DNA of 64,000 bases from positions 138,258,261 to 138,322,260 of the forward strand of contig CM035412.1 of assembly GCA_020310875.1 (NCBI GenBank), given 5' to 3'. Below the pieces are notes generated by a model. It was not told the DNA's origin. It did no database searches and worked only from the letters and a program-made list of their open reading frames with translations. This document shows positions 1 to 9,201 of the stretch, piece by piece. The position numbers were made by a program, and so were the translations under genes. The DNA is from Ceratopteris richardii. Its lineage: Eukaryota > Streptophyta > Polypodiopsida > Polypodiales > Pteridaceae. The first letter of the stretch is position 1. Every line of letters begins with the position of its first letter.

Positions 1-410
1 ATCACCCATGTCGGTCTCCGCAATCACATTTCCAAACTCATCAGTTCTATCAGGAAGAGTGGTGACTACATATATAGTCCCCTCTTTATCTAGGTATGCT
101 CCATTCTCAAACTTGACTACCGGGTGGTCTAATCCATGGGGTTGATCGGGGTTCTTAATCTGGACCACCGATCTTCTCAGTCCGTCTTCGTAGATGCGAG
201 CACCTAGACAATTCGTCCTGATGTATTCCAGCTGAGTCTTGTAAGGTCCCTCTGGCTTTTCTAGGTAAGCCAACCCTGAACCACCTACTGGTCTCTCCAT
301 GTGATAGGACATCTCAGAATCACTTGTTTCTGATCTGGGAGTGTATGGGTAATCACTCAACTGCTGGGCCCAAGACTTGGCAGTGTGATTGACACTAGCT
401 TCAGAAGATC
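1..410 (-). CDS. E1 gag, N-terminal region (partial at window edge)
   Basis: The minus strand reads as an open frame containing VKFENGAYLDKEGTIYVVT near the window edge. The E2 gag has VKYEGGAYMDKLGHIYVVT in the same place (33265-34011). The match covers the motif and continues on both sides, so this is the same gag N-terminal domain at protein level although the DNA has diverged. This domain lies ahead of the usual Retrotrans_gag core, which in E1 would fall outside the window. No function is assigned to it; structural gag is inferred from position. Confidence 0.65.
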
Positions 411-1365
411 TGAGGCTTTGTCTATCTCGGCCTAAGTGTCTGCCTGATCTAAGGTTCATATGCCTGATTTATCTACCCCCTTGGAACCCAAGCACACTCT
501 CGTTGCTGGTTGATTTTGCACCAATCACTTTGTTCTTTTTAGTTGAATATTATGGTTATGGTCTTGTCTGAAATTGCATCGTCAGGAGTACTTAAGTGAA
601 TTTCCGCACTTGATAAGTGATCGATTTCCGTTTACCTTTTATCCCTTAGGGTTTTCGCACTTAAGACCTATTTACTTCTTGCACTTGGTTGATTAATACT
701 CTTGGACTTGATTCATGCCTGACGTGCCCTAATTAATTACCACACCTAAGTCGTATTTAGCCTAGGCTAGGAATTGACAAAGGAGGGTTGAGAGATCTTC
801 CAACCTCAATTAGCTGGTTGACCAGACTGCTACACAAGCCCAGGAAGCCTTCTCCCAAGCTTGGTACTCACCCTTGCTAGCTTGCTTTGGATTGCCTTGA
901 GCGCACACAAAGTTCCTGCAAAAGCTCACCAATTAGTATAGCTCTATTACCACAAGTAATTGAAAGACACACATCAATATTTTCAGTCCCCCTGGAGTAA
1001 CTCACTGTACCCCCTGAATCTGAGAACCACTTAGTTCCACCTAAAGGTCAACTTAAAAATGCATGTTCTAAAACTCCGCGTATGATTCTTACAAAAACCA
1101 GTCGAGGTCCACGTAGGATTCTCAACGAGCTTTCCAACGAGACCAAAATCTCATCAATCGGAGTTCGTATGGTCAAGTTATGACCATTCAGGCACTAAAG
1201 GGTCAAAACAGGCACTCAGGGTTCAGGAGATCCCTCTCTGGTTTCTAGGCCTTTTGCCCACTTCCAAGGTTCTAAAGTTATACCAAGGTGCCTAAAATTA
1301 AGCTCAACTACCCTTCCAATCACTCAAAAAATTAACCCTAAATTTTCATGCGTTAAAGGCCGTGT
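411..1365. other. E1 leader, non-coding
   Basis: This stretch lies between the E1 gag start and the tandem array. It has many short stops in all frames and no RNA gene that I can see. It is best read as the 5' leader of E1. Confidence 0.5.
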
Positions 1366-1866
1366 ATCGCGATAGGTCGGGTCGAAGTGTCGCGATAGGT
1401 CGAGGTGTCGCGATAGCTCGTGAGGTGTCGCGATAGGTCGAAGTGTCGCGATAGGTCGGGTCGAAGTGTCGCGATAGGTCGAGGTGTCGCGATAGGTCGT
1501 GAGGTGTCGCGATAGGTCGAAGTGTCGCGATAGGTCGGGTCGAAGTGTCGCGATAGGTCGAGGTGTCGCGATAGCTCGTGAGGTGTCGCGATAGGTCGAA
1601 GTGTCGCGATAGGTCGAGGTGTCGCGATAGCTCGAGGTGTCGCGATAGGTTGAAGTGTCGCGATAGGTCGAGGTGTCGCGATAGCTCGTGAAGTGTCGCG
1701 ATAGGTCGAGGTGTCGCGATAGCTCGTGAGGTGTCGCGATAGGTCGTGAGGTGTCGCGATAGGTCGGGGTGTCGCGATAGGTCGTGAGGTGTCGCGATAG
1801 GTCGAAGTGTCGCGATAGCTCGTGAGGTGTCGCGATACCTCGAGGTGTCGCGATAGCTCGGGATAT
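1366..1866. repeat. TCGCGATA tandem array in the E1 leader
   Basis: I count 26 consecutive units with the core GTGTCGCGATAG. Unit lengths are 18, 20 or 23 bp. In the left half (about 1379-1600) four units (23+18+20+18) form a higher-order block of exactly 79 bp, seen because the GGGTCGAAG variant recurs at 1379, 1458 and 1537. One isolated unit lies at about 1962. The array is CpG-rich although it sits in a transposon, which suggests that it is young or kept homogeneous. It occupies the same leader position as the CGATAC array of E2. Confidence 0.95.
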
Positions 1867-2165
1867 GGTGAATTTTTCTATTCTATCTAGTGTTCCTGGG
1901 AGCTCTAGGCCTGCGCAGTGTCGTGGTGCACTCAGAATTGTGATTGGGTGAAATTTTCGGAGTGTCGCGATAGCTCGAGCTCAACGCCTCGGGGACTGTG
2001 CAGACAATTTCTGTACCTGCTGAGCTTGCTGGAGATGATGATGGAGCTGCCACCTGCAAGAAACATGCAAAAACACACAAAAGACAAGCACGCACAATCG
2101 CTCTCTCTCAAACTCGCACACAACAAATGAGGGAATGATAAGGAAGAGGGAATATGTAGTGGAGA

Positions 2166-2213
2166 AGGAGGTGGAGATGAAGATGGAGATGGAGATGAAG
2201 ATGGAGATGGAGA
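2166..2213. repeat. GAGATG/AAGATG microsatellite
   Basis: A purine-rich hexanucleotide run (GGAGATGAAGATG and variants) lies in the E1 leader between the tandem array and the primer site. It is simple sequence; the reading frames across it are meaningless. Confidence 0.9.
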
Positions 2214-2292
2214 AAAATCAGAAATTTACCTACTACTTACCATTCCAGCGCGTCCTCTCTACGTCTTACCATCACACGCTCGTCCTCAAAGC

Positions 2293-2314
2293 TCGATCCC
2301 CGGCAACGGCGCCA
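2293..2314 (-). other. E1 primer binding site, tRNA-Asp type
   Basis: The plus strand reads TCGATCCCCGGCAACGGCGC followed by CA. This is the 3' end of plant tRNA-Asp including CCA, 22 of 22 as I recall that tRNA. On the element's own strand it is therefore a primer site (TGGCGCCGTTGCC...). The LTR lies directly to its right, which fixes the element's orientation as minus. Confidence 0.9.
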
Positions 2315-2322
2315 AAATTTGG

Positions 2323-2700
2323 TGTAGCTCAGTGATGAGTAGCACCTCCTTTAATGTCAATCTGGGAAGACGTGAGGATGGTATGAAGACCTCGAGCAAG
2401 TGGCGGCACAAGTGCATGAGTGAGAAGCACACAAGCATGCACACACATACACACACACGCGCACACACGGCAAGACAAAGAGAGAGAATCAATGGAGTTC
2501 TTCATTTACTCTTCAAAAAGCTCTTACAAGTTTGTTTCTATTACAATCTAACCTCAAAAATGAGCTCTCTAGCTCCTTTTATAGTTTTTGACTAGCTTTG
2601 GCCCTGTTCAGACCTAGTGTCCGGCCTAGTTAAAAATTAGGTTCCAGGGTTTATTTGAGGGCTCAAACGAGATCTAAAAAATATGAAAATTGGTACGATG
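2323..2700 (-). repeat. E1 5' LTR
   Basis: The LTR begins with TG a few bases from the primer site. On the minus strand it contains a TATA box (TATAAAAGG) at about 2576-2584. A diverged fragment of the same LTR lies at 54005-54300, which independently supports the LTR call. A CA/CACG run at 2437-2470 is part of it. The outer end is unclear, since copia sequence begins around 2780. Confidence 0.7.
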
Positions 2701-2779
2701 GTACTTCTAATACTCCTCAAGCTCGAGGACTCCTCGGCTTGAACAAAATGGAGTTACTAAAAATGGATAATGGTATTTA

Positions 2780-4770
2780 CAATGGTTTTTAGTGATGAAA
2801 ATCACTATTTTTGTAGGGGATTCTTCTGAAAATTTGACATACACTTCTTGGAGCTCCCTACTTGCTCCCTTTCCTTGTGTGTCCACCTTTTGATGTGCTT
2901 CCATGCTTTGTCCTTGACTTTGAGCTTCAACAAGGTATAACTTAAAGAACTCAATGTCGAAATCCTTGGGACGTGTCATGGTCATATCAACATAGATAAT
3001 GATTATAATCAAGACATTTGTAGTTGCTTTAACATAGACGGTAGGGGCTATGTAAGAGTTTTCAATGTTTGGTTCTTGTGTATATAGTCAATCTCTTCTT
3101 GCATTGCCTTCTTCCAAACATGATTTACTGAAGGTAGTGCAAGAATATGATTAATTTTGAAATGTTTTGTGAAATTTGCTTGGTCTGTACGATTGCTCTA
3201 ATTTCTAGTTTTTTTCTTAACTGATTGAATCCCTCAATCTTGTAAACCTTTTACGTACCATCTTCACAGTTTTCAAAAAATTAGTGAAAGCTCTTGTTCA
3301 AGTTACTTTCCTTTGGTGCTCTTGATGTTTCTCTTACTTCATAAGTTGGTACACCATGAGGTGTTGTAGTAAAGTGCAAATTGAATGTCAAGATGTGTAG
3401 TACATGCATAGGTGAAGCATCTAAAGGTATTGAATCTGCATACTTCTAATGACACATGAACATCCATAGGCGTTTGCATAGTTCTACAATTTTTCATATG
3501 AAACCTTTTTAGAAGTGTCTCAATGTAGATAGAATCATTCTTGAAGTTGAATTCAATGCCCAAATAATAGTGTAAAATCCCAAGGCCATTAACATCGAAT
3601 GTATGCTTTAGTTGTAACTTAAAGAACTCAAGGTCGAAATCAATTTGTAAAGCAAAAGTTGATCAATGCTAAAGCATAAATTGATCTTTCATGCCCATGA
3701 GAGCTTTGTAATTGATGTGGCCAAATCTAGCATGCTATAACTTTATGTTCTCCTTAGGTGTGGAAGACCTAGCAACATTAGCATGACTAATTTTGGAAAA
3801 AACAAACATTCTTGTTTTCACCTTGCAAAAGACAATTCTTCTCATATGGTGTGAGTATTTGACATGAATATTTCATAGAACTGAATTAATCGCAATTAAT
3901 GAGGAACTAGAAAGGGACAACGAATTCTTCTTCATTTTTGGGACATAAAGAACATTAGAAATTGTGAAATTTTCACATGGTATTAACTTAAGGTTAAATT
4001 TCTCCACCCCATATAACATTCAGATGATGAGCATTTGCTATCGTCACCATTCTTCTTGTAGAGTAAGTGAGGGAAAAAAATACCTTCTTGCAACCTTCCA
4101 TTATCCATATGCATAGTACCCCTTGAATAACAAATCCAAGTATTTTTTTTATAGATTGCATTTAATGTTGCTTGATCAAGAGCTATTTCTTCAATATTGA
4201 CATGCATATGATTCTTCATTTGAAGACTTAGGTTTTGAACCATCTTCAACATTATTACTTGTTCTTTTTTCTGATCCAAAATCATCTTGTTGCCTACTCT
4301 TATGTAATGGCCATGTTTTTTTGCAGTAATGGTATATAGTGTATACCTTTCTCAGAGGTGGATGTAGTGGAAGTAGACTTCTCTCTAGGAGCGGTAGAAG
4401 TACCTAAAGTAGATGTGGTAGAAAAAGTGGATGAAGAATTGGGATCATAAGGCCAATTTTCCTATTTATTATGCTAACTCTTCTTTACTTCTTTGTTGTG
4501 TCCTTCTTCTTCTCTTTGGATGATGACACAATGGCTTCACCATTTTCTTCCATTCTTATCATTTCTAGCATTCTATATAGGCGAATGGAAAATTTACAAA
4601 ACAACAAGGATGAAGCCTTTGCTCTAGGTAGAAAGCTTATGTTCCATTATTGGCTTTGAAGGCACAGATACTCAAGAGTCCTTGGTATGCTGATGCTTGA
4701 GTTTTGCAATAGCAAGGCACGAGCTTTTTCAAGCAATGCACTATGTAATCTTCCGCCCTTGATGCACATG
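2780..4770 (-). mobile_element. Ty1/copia relic, copy A, with rearranged order (fossil)
   Basis: Minus-strand pieces are typical of copia. They are a CCHC zinc knuckle around 4290-4330 (CKKHGHY pattern), a gag-pre-integrase-like piece at 3983-4285, an RT C-terminal piece at 3339-3563 (GIEF... then LLKRFHMKNC), and the RT catalytic neighbourhood at about 2950-3012. A weak integrase-like scrap (LLEKARALLL) lies at about 4660-4770. The pieces are not in canonical copia order, and the same unusual order occurs in copy B (20930-23190). The relic is old and thoroughly broken, with many interruptions. No LTR or primer site was recognised. Confidence 0.75.
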
Positions 4771-4869
4771 ATTATAATTGTTGAGGTCTACAAATGACTT
4801 TGCGTGTTGTATGCCACAACAAAAAATCATTCATTTATATTTTACACACGCGTTGTGAAATTTGTGAAA

Positions 4870-5090
4870 AGCATTGTTTCTGTGGATTTATTGCTTTTTT
4901 TATGTCTCTATGAAGAAACTACCCTTCTGCTACTGATGCAAGCCTCACATATATAGAGATTTATTGTTAGAAGCTAAAGAGTTCTATATTGTTTCTGTGG
5001 ATTTATTGCTTTTCTATTCTGCTTATAGTATGTCTCTATTAAAAACTACCCTTCTGCTGCTTACGCAAGCCTGACATACACAGAGATCTA
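4870..5090. repeat. Two-copy tandem repeat, ~117-bp period
   Basis: The segment beginning TTTCTGTGGATTTATTGCTT (about 4877) recurs at about 4994. Both copies continue through TATGTCTCTAT, ACTACCCTTCTGCTGC and GCAAGCCTCACATA/GCAAGCCTGACATA. It lies just upstream of the saccharopine dehydrogenase-like fragment and holds no gene that I can see. Confidence 0.85.
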
Positions 5091-5171
5091 CTCCTCAGTT
5101 TTTCCTCCCAGCACCTCCAAAGTGATGTGATAACTAGTGCTTAACTAGTGCAAATGACTACTGCTGTATCA

Positions 5172-5428
5172 GGACCTGAGATTGGCTATATAACTACTCC
5201 TATATCTTGGTGCATTGTGCCCCAATTGTGCTAAGTGATCAAAGATCTCTTCCACATGCAGGTGCCTATACTCCAGGTACTGTTTTTGGGACAACAAATC
5301 TTCAACACAGGCTTAAACAAAATAGCATTTCTTTTGATTTTAGTCAAGGAAGAGCATATGAAAAGACAAGGCTAGTAGATCTTGATCCTTTGGTTGAACC
5401 CAAAACAATTTGCAAAAGCTCTCTATAG
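5172..5428 (+). pseudogene. Saccharopine dehydrogenase-like oxidoreductase, C-terminal fragment
   Basis: The plus strand encodes GPEIGYITTPI and then, after one frame change near 5205, LVHCAPIVLSDQRSLPHAGA followed by YTPGTVFGTT and LKQNSISFDF. Saccharopine dehydrogenase-like enzymes end with this pattern: ...GY.ATP...., an 'L.LLSDRD.LPKGG' stretch, 'YTPG..FG.T.L..RL..NGISF' and stop soon after. Only this last ~80 residues is present. There is no start, no NAD-binding domain and no flanking exons, so it is a captured or stranded fragment. It lies 290 bp upstream of a CDPK fragment to which it has no functional relation. The family assignment is from memory of the motif and is moderately secure. 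Confidence 0.55.
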
Positions 5429-5715
5429 GACTGATATTGTGGGATTAATAGTTCTTTCAAATGCAAGAGAATATCTGCAAGCAGAATTTGGAAATGGATA
5501 ATTTCGTCTCTTATATATCTCGATAGTGGGACTACTTACTGTTGGTCAAAATAGCACAATGACTGGACCAAAAAGTAGGTTCGAACAATATTTCCTCATA
5601 TATGCAATTTTACCAGTTGTAATTGTTGCATTAAATTTTGATGAATCCGATGAGTGTATGGACACACTTTATCAAAGGCTCAATGTTCTTCAGTCTATCC
5701 TTCTACTGTTTGCAG

Positions 5716-5995
5716 GGATTCCTCTCAAAATGGATTATCATGAATGAGCATCTACAAAAGTTGCAAGAACTATTGTCGAAATGATTCAAGCTTTCCATAA
5801 GAATGGGCTCATTTATAGGGGATTCAAAGCCATAAAGCTTCCACTATATTGGGTAATAGACCATGGGAATCGACCTCGTGTTAGAATCATTGGGAACGAC
5901 TAACTTATCCAGGTGGTTTTCCAGAGGTAGATGTTTGGAGTGTTGGAGTCATTTTATACATACTTCTTTGTAGTGTGCCCCATCTTGGGCAGAGA
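5716..5995 (+). pseudogene. Calcium-dependent protein kinase (CDPK) fragment, copy C0
   Basis: An acceptor-like TTTGCAG ends at 5715. The frame that follows reads MDYHE, a stop, then TKVARTIVEMIQAFHKNGLIY, matching CDPK subdomain VIa ('ARTIVEVVQ.CHKHGVMHRDLKPENF'). The catalytic HRD...KPEN stretch is replaced by non-kinase sequence. Around 5910-5975 it reads PGGFPEVDVWSVGVILYILL, matching subdomain IX ('YGPE.DVWSAGVILYILLCG'). Just after this, another frame reads PFWAET-like sequence (in B1/B2: APFWAETHAG), the CDPK signature. ATP-binding subdomains I-V and the calmodulin-like EF hands are absent. It has several stops and frame shifts. Related copies lie in A1, A2, B1 and B2. Confidence 0.8.
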
Positions 5996-6047
5996 CTCAT
6001 GCAGGACATAACGAGGGCACCTCGGACGTCATCTCATATAATCATCA

Positions 6048-6185
6048 ATGAGCCATCATGTTCATGAGTATACAAATGTGCTTGATGCTGCTGGCAACAC
6101 AACTGCTGCCATTGAAAAGGGGTTGGCTATTGACTTAGCTAATTTAGTGCCTCTTGCTCTATTTGTGAGCCATTGTGAGCCATGA
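6048..6185 (+). pseudogene. Vacuolar H+-pyrophosphatase fragment, copy C0
   Basis: The frame reads [20 protein letters not shown] and continues AIEKGLAI...NLVPLALF before a stop. Plant type-I H+-PPases carry '[42 protein letters not shown]' at the corresponding place, in the membrane core of the proton pump. Only ~46 residues of a ~765-residue protein remain. The fragment follows the CDPK piece by only ~50 bp, and the same kinase-to-PPase order recurs at 38056-38480 and 40793-41484. It is certainly non-functional. The identification is strong because of the [10 protein letters not shown] block. Confidence 0.85.
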
Positions 6186-6378
6186 TGTGATCTAGTAGGT
6201 GTCCGAGTCCTAGTCTAAACATCAGGTGTGCCATGGGACTCATAAATTAGAAGCATGCCTTTTGTGAGGCATAGCATAGGTACCTGCTGCAATGGGGGTA
6301 TTTGTGCCATCAAGAAATAAATGTCATTAGAGGAACACCTAGAAGAATAAAGAATATTATGTAAATAAGTAATATACA
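6186..6378. other. No recognisable feature
   Basis: AT-rich filler between the H+-PPase fragment and the next coding-like stretch. I see nothing in it. Confidence 0.5.
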
Positions 6379-6663
6379 TTATAAAGTACTTGTATCTAAT
6401 CTAGATGGTTGATAGTCTCTTGAGTAGAGGGACAGAAGAGTATCGTGTCTCTCAGCATCTTCCTCATGTCCAAGATGCACCTTCCCTCTAAACATGTGAC
6501 TATTCTCTTTAATGATCTTGTCAGCAAGCTCACGTGGAAGACATTCGCATTCATCAATCCCAAAGCTCCCAATGCTTGAGACATGTGCAATGGCACATGC
6601 AATAGTGCTAGAGAAAGTCTTGTGGCAATACATAAACTGTGGCCTAGGCATAGGCCTAGGCAT
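6379..6663 (-). CDS. Unrecognised coding-like ORF, 94 codons
   Basis: The minus strand is open for 94 codons. The middle part (SFGIDECECLPRELADKII, then KENSHMFRGKVHLGHEED) has the amino-acid balance of real protein rather than random translation. I do not recognise the family. The first 12 residues come from the repeated GGCCTAGGCATA motif, so any true start lies further in. The left boundary of tandem unit A1 (6598) falls inside this ORF: only its first ~20 residues are copied at the head of A2. It may be another captured gene fragment. Confidence 0.35.
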   Translation of the reverse strand: MPRPMPRPQFMYCHKTFSSTIACAIAHVSSIGSFGIDECECLPRELADKIIKENSHMFRGKVHLGHEEDAERHDTLLSLYSRDYQPSRLDTSTL

Positions 6664-7290
6664 GATGAAACAAAATAGAATCTAGATTTTTCACACATTC
6701 CAAAGCCAAAAATTTAACTATTACATACATTCAACATTGTATTACAAACATGTGATTGCAACATTGGAAAATGCGTGTATGATATTTGACATTGATTATC
6801 GTGACATAGGTTATAGCCTATGAGTCATCATAATAATCAAGGTTGATTGTTAAATGCATATCGCACATGCATGCACTATGCATAATTCAAATTTCACATA
6901 GTTCATGTGACATGACTCAATACTCATGCTTGCACATTGCACATTTGTACTTACACATGTATGCACATTGCACATTAGTAATCACACATGTATGAGCATT
7001 GCACATGACACATGTATGCACGAATCACAATGGACATGTATTCACACGTAGGCCTAGGCATAAGATACAAAATGGAACCTAGATTTTGCATTCATTCGAA
7101 AGCTAAAAACGTAACTATTACATACATTCAACATTGTATTATAGACGTGGTTGCAAGATTGGCAAATGCATGTGCGACATTTGAGATTGTTTGCCGTGAC
7201 ATATATTATAGCCTATCAGTTATCATAATAATCAAGTTTCATTGTTCAAAGCACATCACACGTATGCACAATGCACATCACACATGGTCG
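6650..7290. repeat. Internal direct repeat (~390-bp offset) and 37-bp tandem units
   Basis: Sequence from about 6668 (ACAAAATAGAATCTAGATTT) recurs diverged at about 7058 (ACAAAATGGAACCTAGATTT) and stays alignable for ~230 bp to the GCACATCACAC region. Between them, at about 6930-7045, three units of ~37 bp carry TTGCACAT and ACACATGTATG. Palindromic GGCCTAGGC motifs border both repeats (6642, 6654, 7051). A2 keeps only one of the two long repeats, consistent with loss by recombination or with a duplication that arose in A1. Confidence 0.75.
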
Positions 7291-7399
7291 AAGCATATCC
7301 TCTAGGATTTGGTTAACCCTCTTTGTTTGTCTATCCCACTATGGATGCTCGGTCGTACTCATGCTAAGTTTCGTGTCCAACCTTTTGAAGACTGCTCTC

Positions 7400-7680
7400 C
7401 AAAAGTGGCTAGCACAATGGGCTAACCACTTGCCCCAAAATCCATGGTTGAGGATTACTTCCGAATCCTCTCTCTTAAGACGTGGTTCAACTATCTCCTA
7501 CTAGGATTATGTGACATTGATGTGATACCAATGTTGGGAATTGAACTCACAACCTCCCGGTTATGAGTGCGATGGGCTAACCACTTGCCCCAAAAGCCAT
7601 GGTTGAGCATTACTTCCTAATCCTCTCTCTTAAGGCGTGGTTCAACCATCTCTTACTAGGATTATGTAACATTACTTTCC
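7400..7680 (-). repeat. tRNA-like repeat (SINE-like), A1 copy
   Basis: The minus strand of 7533-7592 reads as a tRNA-like head. It has GGGGCAAGTGGTTAGCCCAT (A-box side), an anticodon-loop-like CTCATAA, and GGTTGTGAGTTCAATTCCC (B-box side). The CTCATAA loop would present CAT, as in tRNA-Met. It is flanked by a repeated ~75-bp module whose ends are inverted (CATGGTTGAG ... GGTTCAACCATC), present at 7430-7505 and 7591-7672. The cloverleaf is not good enough for a functional tRNA. A tRNA-derived SINE or a short LTR-type element are both possible. Confidence 0.5.
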
Positions 7681-7689
7681 CCTTAGATT

Positions 7690-8365
7690 GAGCATTGCCT
7701 GACAAGCAAGAGATCGAACATAAATGCAAGAGATCATAATATTGATGATTGGTTTGTTTCTAGAGTCTAACAAGCCATCGCAAACAATGCTACATCCAAA
7801 GGTCTTCCATGTTTCACTAATCTATATTAGGTCACCTTCTATGGTTAGCACTTCTTTGTGCAACTCCTTCAATCTCAATTGTAGGTATGAAGGGGGCTTA
7901 TAAGACTACCCTACATTTCCAATAGCTTGGAGCATGTTAAGAAAGTAAGGACTTCTCACTTTCCAAAAGGGGATATCCTCTGCATCTTTTCTAGCTTCGA
8001 CATCACAAGCTTTGTCCAAAGGCCGTTTTGAAATTTTTGCTCTCTTTCGTGCATGACCTATGGAGGGCTTACGAATTCCACCATCACATTGTGATGCATC
8101 TACATATGAATTAGCATGATTGCATATTTGCACAACTTCCACTACTACTATCGAGTATTTTTCCATGCATTTTCCTGCATGTATCCCTCATACTTTTTGG
8201 TTCACTTTCACATCTACCTACTCAATATCCCTTCAGGCCAAGCAAATGTGCTTTTGCTCTATTTGCTCCTCCATCCTAAGTATGGGAGCAATACTCGCAC
8301 TTGACAGTGAAATAGCTTTTAGGCAAAGTTTTTAGCTTTGTTACATAAATCCCATTCAGCTCTTG
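7690..8365 (-). pseudogene. hAT-family transposase relic (BED finger + DUF659), copy A1
   Basis: Read leftwards, 8250-8350 carries a BED-type zinc finger (VKCEYCSHT, stop, DGGANRAKAHLLGLKGY). Next, 7906-8166 is a linker ending RFWKVRSPYFLNMLQ-like, and 7690-7905 encodes YKPPSYLQLRLKEL ... WKTFGCSIVCDG. This is the DUF659 block of plant hAT transposases ('SPYF..M..A...G.GYKPPSY..LR', 'GCSIMSDGW'). Stops interrupt it inside the finger, before SYKPPSY and after GDLI; the GDLI stop is shared by all four copies. The dimerisation domain and terminal inverted repeats were not found. It lies ~0.8 kb from a CDPK fragment in this and the other copies. Confidence 0.8.
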
Positions 8366-9148
8366 GCTTGCGAGGCAACTAAATAAGATCCAATCAAAGA
8401 TTTGGAGATGTTTCATGATTCATGATAATGAATATAATAATACAAATTGTGATTTTCCTATGTTATCTAAGCCTTTAGTCCATTGTGCAATGTATATAGT
8501 ATACAACAAGGCCCTCTTAGCCTACATGCTTCTCTTTTTGGTAGTTGATTGTTGACATGCATCCTCCCTATTACTCAAACCTGTAAGTATCTATGGGTGT
8601 TTGCATTTGGAGTGTTTTTTGATATTTGCAGTTCATAGTTTGCATTGTGCAATTGGAACGCTTGGGCTGATATTGTAAGTGATATAATATACTTTACTCT
8701 AGAGTAACAATAGAAAGGATGCATCATGAATGTTCACATACCATTGTACAATCATCAATGTCAACTTATGAACTACTAAAACGAGTATGTTAGAGGACCT
8801 TGTTGTAACTTGAATCAAAACATGATGTATAATCAATAGGTCTTTCAAATGGGGGAGAATATTTGCAAGTGAAATTTCGAAATGGAGATTTTCATATCTT
8901 ATATATCTCGACGTTGGAAGTACTTGCTATTGGTCAAAATAGCACAATGGCTCGAACCTATGCAAGGTAGTTTGTGATGGATAATTTTCTAAATTGAAGG
9001 GTTAAAAAGTGGGTTTAAATAATATTTGCTCGTATATATGTAATTTTACCAGTTGTAATTATTGCATTAATTTTTTATGGATCGAATGAGCGCATGGACA
9101 CACTTTATCAAAGGCTCAATGTTCTCCAGTCTATCCAACTATCGTTCG
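8366..9148. other. Conserved non-coding spacer between hAT relic and CDPK scrap
   Basis: No gene is visible. This spacer is conserved in A2 (14171-14957), B1 (37261-38055) and B2 (40011-40792). Its last ~300 bp is also conserved in C0 (5451-5715), where it ends in an acceptor-like TTTGCAG before the CDPK exon. At least the right part is therefore probably the CDPK intron. Confidence 0.55.
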
Positions 9149-9201
9149 TAGGGATTCCTCTTAAAATGCAGTACCATGAACGAGAAGCTTCAAATGTCAT
9201 A
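9149..9201 (+). pseudogene. CDPK scrap truncated by LTR element, A1
   Basis: The sequence encodes GIPLKMQYHEREASN, the start of the CDPK exon seen whole in C0, B1 and B2. Homology to those copies ends at about 9201, where the LTR (TGAAATCGAACACGG) begins. The LTR element therefore inserted into this pseudogene before the A1/A2 duplication. In A1 and A2 the stop seen in C0 is an R codon (YHERE). Confidence 0.7.

Larger units (their letters stand above)
1..2780 (-). mobile_element. E1: 5' part of an Athila-like Ty3 LTR retrotransposon (fossil)
   Basis: The element runs leftwards and leaves the window at position 1. From right to left it shows an LTR, a tRNA-Asp primer site, a long leader holding a CGATA-type tandem array, and the start of gag. 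The gag part parallels that of E2 (33265-34011), so the two belong to the same lineage. A tRNA-Asp primer site is typical of Athila and its relatives. The far right of the LTR runs into a copia relic, so the outer boundary is uncertain by about 100 bp. Only the 5' third is in view, so completeness cannot be judged. Confidence 0.75.

Noticed and set aside
2437-2470. CA/CACG run as a possible Z-DNA or regulatory feature
   Set aside because: It is a short microsatellite inside the LTR. The counterpart at 54100-54130 is only partly CA-rich, so no conserved function can be argued.
1883-2595. Several 60-90-codon ORFs on both strands
   Set aside because: They overlap the E1 leader, the GAGATG microsatellite and the CA-rich LTR. 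Composition follows the simple sequence and none is protein-like.
7533-7592. A functional tRNA-Met gene on the minus strand
   Set aside because: The loop text is suggestive but the acceptor stem is lacking, and the B copies have a changed anticodon loop. It is repeat-associated.
8116-8335. Plus-strand ORFs over the hAT relic
   Set aside because: The minus strand carries the recognisable BED/DUF659 text; the plus-strand frames are shadows.
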